Assembly (NCBI GenBank): GCA_003255065.1
Contig: QAOA01000112.1
Span: 314,392 to 378,391 of the forward strand
Length of the DNA stretch: 64,000 nt
Direction of reading: 5' to 3'
From: Cercis canadensis
Taxonomy: Eukaryota > Streptophyta > Magnoliopsida > Fabales > Fabaceae
Shown here piece by piece: positions 11,278 to 21,343 of this stretch (its first letter is position 1; the number at the start of each line of letters is the position of its first letter). Made by a program: the position numbers and the translations under genes. The notes beneath the pieces were generated by a model that had not been told where the DNA came from, ran no database searches, and was given only the letters and a program-made list of their open reading frames with translations.

Positions 11278-12444
11278 AATAGCCTTATTCTAACACCTGA
11301 TGCATCACACTCAACCTCAAAAGCTTTATCAAAGTTAGGCAAACATAACAAAGGTGCATTAGTCAATGTATCTTTCAAAGCATTAAAGGCTCTCTCATGC
11401 ACATCTTCCCACTTAAACACAATTTTTTTTTTAACAAGTTCATTTAGGAGTGCAGCAATAGTACTAAAATTCTTCAAAAACCACCTATAAAAACTTGTTA
11501 AACCATGAAAACTCCTTACCTCATTCACATTCCTAGGTGGAAGCCAATCTCAGATTGTCTTAACCTTCTCCTCATCAACACTAATTCCTTTAGAACTCAC
11601 AACAAAACCAAGAAACATAATAGAATTTGAGCAAAATGCACACTTCTTAAGGTTAGTATACAATTTATGCTCCCTTAAAGCACCAAAAACAGCATGCAAA
11701 TGCATAACATGATCATCTAGGGTTTTGCTATATACTAAAATGTCATCAAAGTAGACTACAACAAATTTTCCAATGAAAAGAACGCAAAACATGGTTCATT
11801 AATCTCATAAATGTGCTCGGTGCATTAGTTAAACCAAAAGGCATCACTAACCACTCATATAAATCATATTTTGTTTTAAAAGCAGTTTTCCATTCATCTC
11901 CTTCTTTCATGCGAATTTGATAATAGTCATTCTTTAAATCAATTTTAGAAAAAATACACGAATCATACAATTCATCAAGCATGCCATCTAACCTAGGGAT
12001 AGGATGTCTATACTTTACAGTGATATGATTGATGGCTTGGTAGTCCACACACATGTGCCATGTTCTATCTTTCTTAGGCACAAAGATTACTGGAACCGAA
12101 CATGGGCTAAGACTCTCCCTCACGAATCCCTTTTGCACCAATTCTTCCACTTGCCTTTGAATCTCCTTCATTTCCTCAGGATTTGTTCGATAGGTTAGTC
12201 TATTAGGGATAGACGCACCGAGAACAAGGTCTATTTGGTGTTCAATACCTCTTACAAGAGGTAATCCATGTGGTATCTCCTCAGGAAAGATATCAACAAA
12301 CTCTTGTATCAAATAAACAACCACACTAGGCAAAGAAGGGTTAAGAGTGTTAGTAAAATAAACATCCTTGTACAAAAGTACAAGTAACTGCGGTCTTGCC
12401 ATCAATGCACTCTTCACCTCACTCTTTCTTGCAAAAGCACTCAC
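11274..12444 (-). pseudogene. reverse transcriptase of the CRM-like element, broken into three frames
   Basis: Fragment 11746-12444 has PHGLPLVRGIEHQIDL, the RT N-terminus and the MPFGLTNAPSTFMRLMN block. Fragment 11550-11792 has the active site VVYFDDILVYS intact and the FLGFVVSSKGI block. Fragment 11274-11528 has VRSFHGLTSFYRWF and the start of the RNase H region (VECDASG). Frame changes near 11770, 11540 and 11280 disrupt the polyprotein. Confidence 0.87.
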
Positions 12445-13045
12445 CCTCTTATTTTTCTCTCAGTTTGGCACCCCACTCTCTTTATTTTTCTTCTCACTAG
12501 GCTCGGCCTGACTCTCTTTCTCACTCTCAGCCACTCTCTCTTTTTCTTGGGTGCCCACTTGTGAGTCTCTCAACTTGCACTCTCTAGTAATCCTCACTTG
12601 ATCCGTATAGGCCTCTACTAGTTTGAGAGGGGTTAGCACATAGGTTTGGTTATTCATGGCCAAAGTCTACCTATTTTTGTAGCCATCATAACAAACATTC
12701 CTATTAAATTGCCATGGGCGCCCCAAAAGTAGATGAACAGCATGCATTGGCACTACATCACAAAGAACTTCATCCGTGTAGTTGCCAATGGAGAATGCAA
12801 CTCAAACTTGCTTTGTTACCCATAAGTCTCCACGGTCATTCAACCAACTTAGCCTGTATGGCTGAGGGTGTTTTAATGTGGGTAAACTCAACTTGTCAAT
12901 CATCAAGGTACTAGCAGCATTAGTGCAACTCCCACTATCAATAATCATGCTACATACCTTGTTATTCACATGGCATCTAGTTTAGAAAATATGCTCATGT
13001 TGCTCTTCATCACCATCTTCATTAGGTTGTATGTTAAGAGCATGC
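12445..13045 (-). pseudogene. protease region of the CRM-like element
   Basis: In minus-strand reading the protease motif MIIDSGSCTNAAS lies at about 12900-12945. The family-typical LLLGRPWQFN-like segment is near 12700-12730. An open stretch at 12460-12663 follows as a charged linker to RT. Frames are interrupted. Confidence 0.7.
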
Positions 13046-14138
13046 CTAGTAACAAGCACATCTCCATGCATAGGCTCTCCAATCTCCATGCACTGGCTCT
13101 CCAATCTCCACATCACTACAATTCTCCAGTGGTGGCAAATCATCTTCACTCTCTATGCAGCCACTATCAAGCATAATGATTGCCCTTTTGTTTGGACATT
13201 GAGAAGCAATATGCCCAGCTCCTTGGCACCTGAAACATTTGGTTTTGACCTTTGAAATTAGAAGTAGTAACCGAATCTTTAGCTCTTGCATCTTCTCTAG
13301 GTTTCAAGGCAACTTGGTTATTTTCTAGCCAATTCAGCTTCCATGGAGTATGAGAAGCCGAACTAAACCTGGAAGCAACCCTAGACTTCAACTGTTTCTC
13401 CACCTTGATAGCCTTATGCAACAAGTCTTTCATCTCCACATAATGTTGCATCTCTACCACATCAGCTATCTCATTCCTTAAACCTCCAATGAATCTAGGC
13501 ATAGTTGCCTCACGGTTTTCTTCAATATTAGCCCTAATCATGGCTATCTCCATCTCATTATAGTAACCCTCCACACTCATAGAACCTTGATTCAGATTTT
13601 TCAATTTTTTGAGCAAGTCTCCATAATAGTGGCTAGGTACAAATCTCTTCCTCTTCATCGCCTCCCATGACCGAATAGGTCTTTTGCCACTTTTGCGCCT
13701 ACTAAGCGCCAACTGATCCCACCAAATGCTAGCATAATCAGTGAACTCAACAGCTACTAGCTTCACCTTCTTCTCCTTAGAGTAATAATAGGAATCAAAC
13801 ATATGCTCAACTTTCCTCTCCTACTCCAAGTACATTTCGGGGTCATTCTTCCCTTGAAAGGTAGGGATTTTCATTTTAATAGTCCCCAAACCACTATCTT
13901 GCTTAGGAACAGTCCTTCGTCCTTTTCTGGAATTGACCTCACCACAATCAGAATGCTCCTCTTCCTCCTCTTCAAACCCTAGTTGCCTAGATGGCTTAGG
14001 TTTAGGTTTGGTTAGAGACTCTAGATTGTCAAACTCTATGTTTATCCTCTCGAATTGATCGTAAACAACCTTCATAAACACCTTGAGATCGGTTTCTAGA
14101 ACGTTTGTACTTCCCATGTTGCTCACACACTTTCTCAC
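13046..14138 (-). pseudogene. gag of the CRM-like element
   Basis: Fragment 13821-14138 starts with ATG and carries an acidic N-terminal part ending KIPTFQGKNDPEMYLE. Fragment 13167-13802 carries the capsid core (EFTDYASIWWDQL; RKRFVPSHYYGDLL; MIRANIEE). Fragment 13046-13291 carries a CCHC zinc knuckle, CFRCQGAGHIASQC. Stops near 13815 and 13290 separate them. Confidence 0.85.
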
Positions 14139-15120
14139 GCGTTTAAACCTCGTGTTTCACTCTATTTGGCTTTCCTTGATGCTAGTCTCACCACTCTTTG
14201 CCTTTTACCACTCAACTTCTCCTTACAAGCTCTTAAACAAGAACCTGATAAATGAGCTTACCAAAGGAAACAAGTAGCTATCAAGAGTGTCAAGAAACAT
14301 ACCAAAGAAATCAAGAAAACAACAAATGATCAAATGGAATAATTTCAATAAAGAACTCAAAGGGAATGAATTCAACCATGAGGGAATTTAAGAAATGTAT
14401 AATCCTCAAGAACTGAATAATATTATTGTTTAATATAGCTATAAACGAAATACAAAGCTTAAATACGAAAAGAAACCCTAAACATCAAAAGGAAATCAGC
14501 AAATTACAAAATAGCCCGAAACAGACATTTTTGAAGGATTTTGGGCCCGAAAATGGCCTCAACCGAGTAAACCTAGGTTGCCACGTCATAGGCCTCTGAA
14601 GAGCTTTGAAACGCCGGGCCATGGGCCTCGGAACTCCAATCGAGCTGAAAGTTATGCCATTTTTCTTCTAGGCCTTTTAAGTAAACAGTCCAAATTATCA
14701 TTTGAAATGAATTGTCACAAGAACACACTTTGCTAACCTTTTTATTTTTTTTTTGATTCATTTGTTTTGCTGGATCTTTCCCTTCTCTTTTTTTTTTTTT
14801 TTTTTGCAATTTAAATTCGATTAGGACTCCATTAACAACTAGGGTTTGCTATTGCAACCCAAACAGACGCCTTTAGGCAATTTAACCTAGGATGTAGACT
14901 CTTAAAATTAAAGGAAAACAAAAGCAACAAAGATGGGATGGGATGGCACATAATGAAATTAACCAGAAATTGAAAGACAAATGAAGGAAGAAAACTTGGA
15001 ATGAAATAGACAGTAATAAGAAAAGGCACGAAACTGAATTAAAGAGGTGTAGAAGAACAAGAACAACTCAAAGAAAAGAAAATAGATGAGGAAAGGATAG
15101 GACACCGACTGAATTTCAAG
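14139..15120 (-). other. 5' untranslated region of the CRM-like element
   Basis: Between the primer binding site and the gag start no credible coding frame was found. There is an A-rich stretch on the minus strand (T-run on +, 14789-14805). Short open frames here show no domain. Confidence 0.5.
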
Positions 15121-15140
15121 GAGCCAAAGCTCTGATACCA
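15121..15140 (-). other. primer binding site of the CRM-like element (initiator-Met type)
   Basis: The minus strand reads TGGTATCAGAGCTTTGGCTC, two bases after the end of the 5' LTR. TGGTATCAGAGC is the standard plant complement of initiator tRNA-Met. Confidence 0.9.
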
Positions 15141-15142
15141 AA

Positions 15143-15858
15143 TGAAGCGTTACCTTAGACCTGTGGAGCCAAGGTATAGATTGTTTAGTAAGAAACTGAG
15201 GATCATCTTGAGAATTCAATAGGGTTTGATTGCCACAAGTCACCTTGATAAGATCAGATGTAGTTCTTTGCCCAAGAACAAAGGGAAGCTCTCAACTTTA
15301 GAGAAAACTCAAAGATCATTAATCATTTAACATGAGTTTGACAAACGCATATGACCTTCTTATATAGGAGTTGACCAACTTAAGTTAAAAACCTTAAACA
15401 ATGACTAAAATGCATAAAACCTAATTAACCACTAAAGGTCCACGGCCCAACAAGATTAGGCCCAATTAAACATAAACAACTTAAATCCAAAATAAACTAA
15501 AGACTTGACCTAAGGACCAAACTAACCAAGACGCCAAGGCCCAATATCTTAAATAAAACTGAATAAAAATAAGGCCCACCAATGCATTTGCTCCATGCGA
15601 ATTGGGCTCAAACTTAAACTTCAACTCTCATGTTATTCGGCCTCAAGACTTGGGCTCCAAGGTGGGTTGACGCCTCGTTCAACACAAGTTAGGAACGTGA
15701 TCCACTCAGCTACTGTCTCTTTAGCCTGTACCTCCACAACTAAGCCCTACAATGCCTCCTTCATGCGTTTAGCCTTGCCTCTAGTCATCGAACCTCCAAC
15801 TCCTTGCAAGGGATCTTTGGAACGGCTAGGGTTAGGTCTTGAGCTACCTTGATCTCCA
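15143..15858 (-). repeat. 5' LTR of the CRM-like element (716 bp)
   Basis: It matches 8948-9686 from TGAAGCGTTACC to GATCTCCA. It includes a copy of the pol C-terminal coding segment carried in the LTR, and a TATA box on the minus strand (CTATATAAG, 15359-15367). Confidence 0.85.
15359..15367 (-). promoter_or_regulatory. TATA box in the CRM-like 5' LTR
   Basis: The minus strand reads CTATATAAG inside the LTR, upstream of the primer binding site. The corresponding site in the 3' LTR is near 9168-9176. Confidence 0.55.
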
Positions 15859-15880
15859 TCAACTGAACTACACAATGGTT
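15859..15880 (-). mobile_element. tRNA-derived SINE, 5' end piece
   Basis: The minus-strand reading, joined across the LTR element, gives an A-box-like TGTAGTTCAGTTG near the 5' end. CAACTGA is present on both sides of the LTR element (8941-8947 and 15860-15866) as its target duplication. The SINE target duplication follows immediately at 15881-15893. Confidence 0.65.
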
Positions 15881-15943
15881 AATATTTAGGATTGTTATTT
15901 ACCAAATATACTTATTTTAACAAATAGATTATCTATATTGTAG

Positions 15944-16516
15944 GGAATATCTTTTGAAAGTATATGGATTGGGGTTGAAAAGTGTGGAATGCATACGACT
16001 TTTGGAACTTCAACATATTGCATTCCCGGTAAGATTGCAAATAATACACATTTTTTTATTTGTTGAATGAAATTAATTTGTAAATAAAATAAGCAATTTT
16101 ATTTTGTTGCTTTTGGAAGGTGAATGTAAATGTCGCAAGAATCAACGTCTAGGATGGGTTGCCCTTGAACCATAGATAGGAAATCTTCAAATACATCTTT
16201 TAGAACAGTAAGTATTATAACTCAACTCTTTTAATAATTGATTGTTCTCATTAGAAATTAAATTTCTCGTTAACTTATGAGATTGCCAAGAAATGAAATT
16301 TGTTTATTTTTCTTACCAAATATCCATTGTTGGATATGGTTCAACAATATCTCTGGCCCTGACTATGTACTCTTGACCAAAGGACATTGTAATTATCAAA
16401 TATCCATCTACTTTAACTATGTATTTAGTATGAATATATATTTCTTAATCAATGATACTATATTGTTTATCTTATACAGGTATAATCTACATTATTAATT
16501 GATAACTTTTGGAAAG
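15944..16516 (+). pseudogene. DEMETER/ROS1-like DNA glycosylase, 3' visible exons (catalytic domain, broken)
   Basis: This continues the gene after the intron holding the nested insertions. Exon 15944-16028 encodes the helix-hairpin-helix block GLGLKSVECIRLLELQHIAFP with the family's catalytic lysine. Exon 16120-about 16205 should carry the catalytic aspartate 18 residues later in a V-D-T-N motif but reads V-N-V-N. It then hits a stop and frameshift before an LGWV block. Exon about 16311-16400 has YPLLDMVQQYLWP, a TGA where the family has Arg, and LCTLDQRT. Exon 16480-16516 has YNLHY, stop, LITFGK. The [4Fe-4S] cysteine cluster and C-terminal domain were not found; an Ogre-like element starts at 16562. 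Confidence 0.88.
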
Positions 16517-17280
16517 GTATGTCAAACATTTCGATAATGAGTTGTTAATTTCTAAAAAATATGTCTGCAAACCAGAGAGGGTTCGAGAGTCTAATTGTGT
16601 ATAGGGAAGGTGTTAGGCACCCTATAAAACCCGTCTAAACGACGGTTACCTAAAATTAATTGTGCAAATTAAATCATGGCCTAATTGTATTTATTTTATC
16701 CCTAAAAGAAAAATAGGTGATTATTTAAAACAGGACTTGATTCGTCACCCTCGAATGCCTACGTACCCTAATTAGGGATCAAAGTCCGCGTAGTTCACAA
16801 TAATTCAAAAGGAAATTTTTTTTATTTATCTTTTATTTTTTATTTTATTTTATTGTTATTATTATTTTTGAAAAAATTGAAAATAAAAAGAGATTTAAGT
16901 TAAAATTATGCTATGTATAAATCTAATTGCATCTTAATCCTTCCACTTTGTTCTCACGCTTCTCGGTTCCCAAAGCGGCGCTTATCCTTACCTCGGGCAG
17001 ATAGGAGAGCCACCCCTATGGGGGTAAGTCGCTTCTATACCTCCCTTGACAAGTAAAGGGCCTATGGATGCTAGTTGCACAGAATTACCTAAATAAATGT
17101 AAAATGCACGATATGTAAGCCCATTTCGTGGGCCTAGTTTAGTCTAGAATAGGAACCAGCTCAACAAATCAGAGGACATAAACCAGTCCATTTCATGGGC
17201 CGGGTCCAGTCCATACAAAAAATAGCTTAGCACATCAATAACAGCGGACTAAATAGAACCTCAACCAATCGACAAAAAAA

Positions 17281-18360
17281 TAAAAAAAAATTATGAATAT
17301 TTCTCAAATTGAAGATATACATCTTATGGTTTTAAAAAGACAAGAAACACCTAAATCGAGGCTCTATAGCTCCAGAAAGATTTAAAAGACTATATACGGT
17401 CGTAGAAAATCAACTAGCTTAACAATACAGAAAACAGCAAAACTTTAAATGTAAACTGAGAATAAAGTAGGCGTAAAAAAAATCTGAAAATTATATATAT
17501 CTGAGCCACACATCTTATGATTCTAATGAGACTAACATCACTTAATTTGAAACTGTATAACTCTAGAAAGAAATAAAAGATTGCACACTGTCAGAGAGAA
17601 CCAACAGGCTTGACAGGACAGAAAAATAACCAACTTTAAATCAAAACCGAGAGCAAGGGAGACATGAAAAAAATATGAAAATAATATATATTGAAACTAA
17701 ACCTCTTTCGGTTCTAATGAGATCAATATCACTTAATTTGGAGCCGTATATCTCCAGAAATAAATAAAATATTGCACACTGTCGGAGAAAATCAATAGGC
17801 TTGACAGGACAGAGAAACAGCCAACTTTAAATCAAAAATGAGAGTAGGGGGACATGCAAAAAATATGAAAATAATATATATTGAAACTAAGCATCTTGTG
17901 ATTCTAATGAGATCAACATCAATTAATTTGGAGCCGTATAACTCCAGATAGAAATAAAAGATTGTACACTGCCAGAGAAAACCAAAGGCTTGATAGGGCA
18001 GAAAAACAGCCAAACTTAAATCAAAACTGGGAGCAGAGGAGACATGCAAAAAATCTGAAACTAATATATATTAAAAACACACCTCGTACGGTTCTAATGA
18101 GATCAACATCAATTAATTTGGAGCCGTATAACTCCATAAAGAAATAAAAGATTGTACATTGCCAGAGAAAACCAAAGGCTTGACAGGGCAGAAAAACAGC
18201 CAAACTTAAATTAAAACTGGGAACAGAGGAGACATGCAAAAAATCTGAAACTAATATATATTAAAAACACACCTCTTACGGTTCTAATGAGACCAACATC
18301 AATTAATTTGGAGTCGTGAAGCTTTGTCTAGAAAAATAAAACCAACTACTGCCAGAGCTG
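17281..18360. repeat. tandem array, 190-bp unit, about 5.7 copies
   Basis: The anchor (GACATG-AAAAAAT-TGAAA) recurs at 17281, 17471, 17661, 17851, 18041 and 18231, exactly 190 bp apart. Each unit contains GGTTCTAATGAGATCAACATC and a GCCAGAGAAAACCAA-like segment. The two rightmost units are nearly identical and the leftmost are more diverged, which suggests recent expansion at the right edge. Confidence 0.92.
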
Positions 18361-19004
18361 CTTAAAAGCTGCGAAAATGAAGATATCTTACCTTGGTTCC
18401 CTTTCTCTTTGTCCTCTCTTCTTCCTTGTTTCGGTTATGTTCTCTCTATTACTCTTTTTCTGTGTATTGCTGTTGGTATTTGTTTCAGCCCTTGCCTCTT
18501 GCTTTTATACTACTCACATTGCACCTAAGTCCTTCACATCTCTCTCACTATTTATGTCAACCCCCATCTCTTTCTCTCTTTAAAACACTTATCCCTCTAT
18601 TCCTTTTTTGGTGTTTCAATTTCACACAATCTCTATCTCTTTCTTTTATTTTTTAACTTAACCATGAATCTTACTTCCTTTTATTAAAATAAAAAAAATG
18701 AAAACCATGCACATGAATCCCACTAAGTCTCTTTCTCTATTTTTATTTTTCTAAATCACTTATCCTTCTCTCTTTTGTTAACTCACGTCTCTATCACTAG
18801 CATGTTAGTTTATCTTATTCTTTTTTTTTTATTTTTTTATTTATTGGACAGAAATAGGTGTCCACAGTTTACCCCTCTTTACATGTTTCTTATTAAAATG
18901 ATGTGTGAAGCTCTCATTTATCGCATTATTTGCATAGCGAAGATGTAAAGATAACGGAGACATATTTCGTCCGGTACTCAAAGCAGAGGTTGAAATGTCA
19001 ACAC

Positions 19005-19955
19005 AAAATGACGTAAATTATAAAGGCAAAAATATAATGACAAAAAAGTGTAATATCGAGAAATGAGAATGATATGAAATCATAATGGCACAACATGTAA
19101 TAACAGGAAAAATTAATGGTACAACATGTAATGGCGAGGAAATTAATGGCACGAAATGTAATGGGAGAGAAATTAATAGCATAAAATGTATTGGCGAGAA
19201 AATTTAATGACACGAAATGTAATGACAGAGAAATTAATGACAAGAAAATTAATGACAAGAAAATTAATGACATGAAATGTAGTGATGAGAAAATTTAATG
19301 ACACGAAATGTAATGGCAGAGAAATTAATTGCACAAATGTAATGACAAGAAAATTAATTGCATAAAATGTAATGACAAGAAAATTAATGGCATGAAATGT
19401 AATGGCAATAAATTAATGGCACAAATGTAATATTAAGAAAATTAATGACATAAAATGTAATGGCTTAGAAATTAATGACCCAAATGTAATGGCAATAAAT
19501 TAATGGCACAAATATAATGGCAAGAAAATTGATGACATAAAAAATGTAATTGCGAGAAAAATTTAATGGTTGAGAAATTAATGGCCTAAATGTAATGACA
19601 ATAAATTAATGGCACAAATATAATGGCAAGAAAATTAATGGCATAAAAAATGTAATGACGAGAAAAATTTTATGACATAAAATGTAATTGCTGATAAATT
19701 AATGGCCTAAATGTAATGACAAGAAATTAATAGCATAAATATAATAGCAAGAAAATTAATGGCATAGAAAATGTAATTGCGAGAAAATTAATGACACGAA
19801 AAGTAATAGCAAAGAAATTAATGACATAAAATATAACGGTGAAAAAAAATTAATAACACAAAAAATAATGGCTAGAAATTAATGGCACAAAAAATAATGA
19901 CATAAAAATATAATGGCGTAAAATGTAATGGCAAGACAATTAATAGTTGAAAAAG
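19005..19955. repeat. degenerate minisatellite, unit about 28-37 bp
   Basis: Dozens of imperfect repeats of the pattern ATGGCA-(C/T)-AAATGTAATGGCAAGAAAATTA fill nearly 1 kb. Variation is mainly in the A-run length and in GGCA/GACA. It lies in the same 3' part of the Ogre-like element as the 190-bp array. Confidence 0.88.
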
Positions 19956-20866
19956 TGTAAGAAATGTACTCCATAGCACTAATATGAGTCATTTTTTATT
20001 CTTTGCAAAGAAAGTTGTTCAATCAAAATTTACTCTTTCGAAAGTTGAATCACTCATGCGTGTCTTTTGTCTTTGGAAACTGAATTTCTGTCTCTGTCAG
20101 ATAATTTTTCCTTATTCTCCAAATGATGAGATCACACACCTTTCTTACCGTAAAGATTAAAAAAGGATCTTAACAAATCTTGAACTTTGCTTTGATTTAA
20201 AAGAGATCATTCTGAAGTCTGAAAATAATGTCAATGTGACTTACTTTAAGAAATAAATGAATATGCTATATAAATAATTCATTCACATTTTATTCCAAAA
20301 CATAACTCAATAATTTATCATGGAGAGTACGTATAACTGAAAGAGGTAAATTCAATGAATTATCCTCTCTTATTTCAAACAAGAAAGAAAGTGTACAAAC
20401 ATCACAGGATTGAGACTCAAAGGGATACCCATTAGAATAAAAATTTGCCCCAGTATGAGGTCTTGGTGAAATTGGACTTGTCCTACTAAGTAGGTGCCTA
20501 CGTATCCTCGAAGAGAAATCAAACCTCACGTAGTTCGGGATAAAAAATTCAAAAGTCACATAGAACTGACAATTTTACCCCAGTTGTAGTTTTGCGATGT
20601 CCAACTTTATTGATTCTCATATTGCCTTGGATCAAACTTCTACTTGACTAAGACGTCGTTTATCCTTCTGATATTAAAATGTATAACTCTTGTTTTCTTA
20701 TATATTGAGTTTCCCTTTTATCTCAAACAACCATTCCATTCTCAGTCAATTCTTTCATTCTTGCAAGCCCAAACTCGTATCTAGATCACCTTTTCAGGTT
20801 TTCAATCTAATAAATTTAATTTGAATGCCCTAACTTTTGGTTATATAGCCTTTTTAGGTTTTCAAT

Positions 20867-20871
20867 CTAGC

Positions 20872-20902
<31 letters not shown>

Positions 20903-21343
20903 NTACGAGTAATATTTTCTAACTACATTAGAATTTATCGGCTTAGCTAGCTCTTTCCCTTCTATATCTGTGAGAATCAAAGCACCTCCGAAAAATGCTT
21001 GTTTGACAATGTACGGGCCTTGATGAGTTGGGGCCCATTTTCCCCGTGCATCTTCTTGATGAGGTAAGACTTTTTTCAACACTAGATCTCCCGGCTAAAA
21101 CTCTTGAAGTCGAACTTTTTAGTTCAATGCTCTAAGCATTCTTTGTTGATACAATTGTCCATGACAAATTGCAACTAATTTTTTCTCCTTAATCATATTC
21201 AGTTGTTCATATCTGACCTGTACCCATTCTGATTCTTCTAGATCAGTTTCCATTAAGACTCTGAGAGAGGGGATCTCTACCTCTATAGGAGTAATAGCTT
21301 CCATACCATATACCAGAGAATATGGCGTTGCCCCAGTCGACGA
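20867..21343 (-). pseudogene. integrase C-terminus of the Ogre-like element
   Basis: After a TGA near 21343 the frame continues as TPYSLVYGMEAITPIEVEIP. After a stop near 21115 comes PGDLVLKKVLPHQEDARGKW and PYIVKQAFFGGALIL, the typical C-terminal domain of Ogre/Tat integrases, ending at about 20930. A homopolymer T-run with an N (20873-20903) lies beyond the coding end. Confidence 0.8.

Larger units (their letters stand above)
8948..15858 (-). mobile_element. CRM-like Ty3/gypsy LTR retrotransposon, complete but broken
   Basis: LTRs lie at 8948-9686 (3') and 15143-15858 (5'), with an initiator-Met-type primer binding site, gag with one zinc knuckle, protease, RT, RNase H and integrase in order on the minus strand, and a purine tract. 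CAACTGA occurs directly outside both ends, with one extra T at 15859 on the right. The gag sequence (KIPTFQGKNDPEMYLE; CFRCQGAGHIASQCPNKR) and the overlap of pol with the LTR resemble plant CRM-type chromoviruses. No canonical chromodomain was seen, so the lineage call is tentative. Several frameshifts and stops make it non-autonomous. Confidence 0.85.
16562..20866 (-). repeat. 3' UTR and 3' LTR region of the Ogre-like element
   Basis: In minus-strand reading the end shows GGTGCCTAACACCTTCCC near 16595-16620 and GGTTTGCAGACA at 16562-16573, as at the 3' ends of Ogre-type LTRs. Related blocks reading GGGTACGTAGGCA and GGATACGTAGGCACC lie near 16765 and 20495. The 3' LTR start could not be fixed without its partner. 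Two tandem arrays lie inside. No genes were seen; short open frames here are by-products of the repeats. Confidence 0.6.

Noticed and set aside
17792-18239. Two similar minus-strand open frames (85 and 72 codons) as a duplicated small gene
   Set aside because: They are the same frame repeated by the 190-bp tandem array, with Phe/Leu-rich low-complexity translation.
18998-19273. 91-codon minus-strand frame with regular Asn-Phe-Ile repeats
   Set aside because: It is a translation of the AT-rich minisatellite, not a gene.
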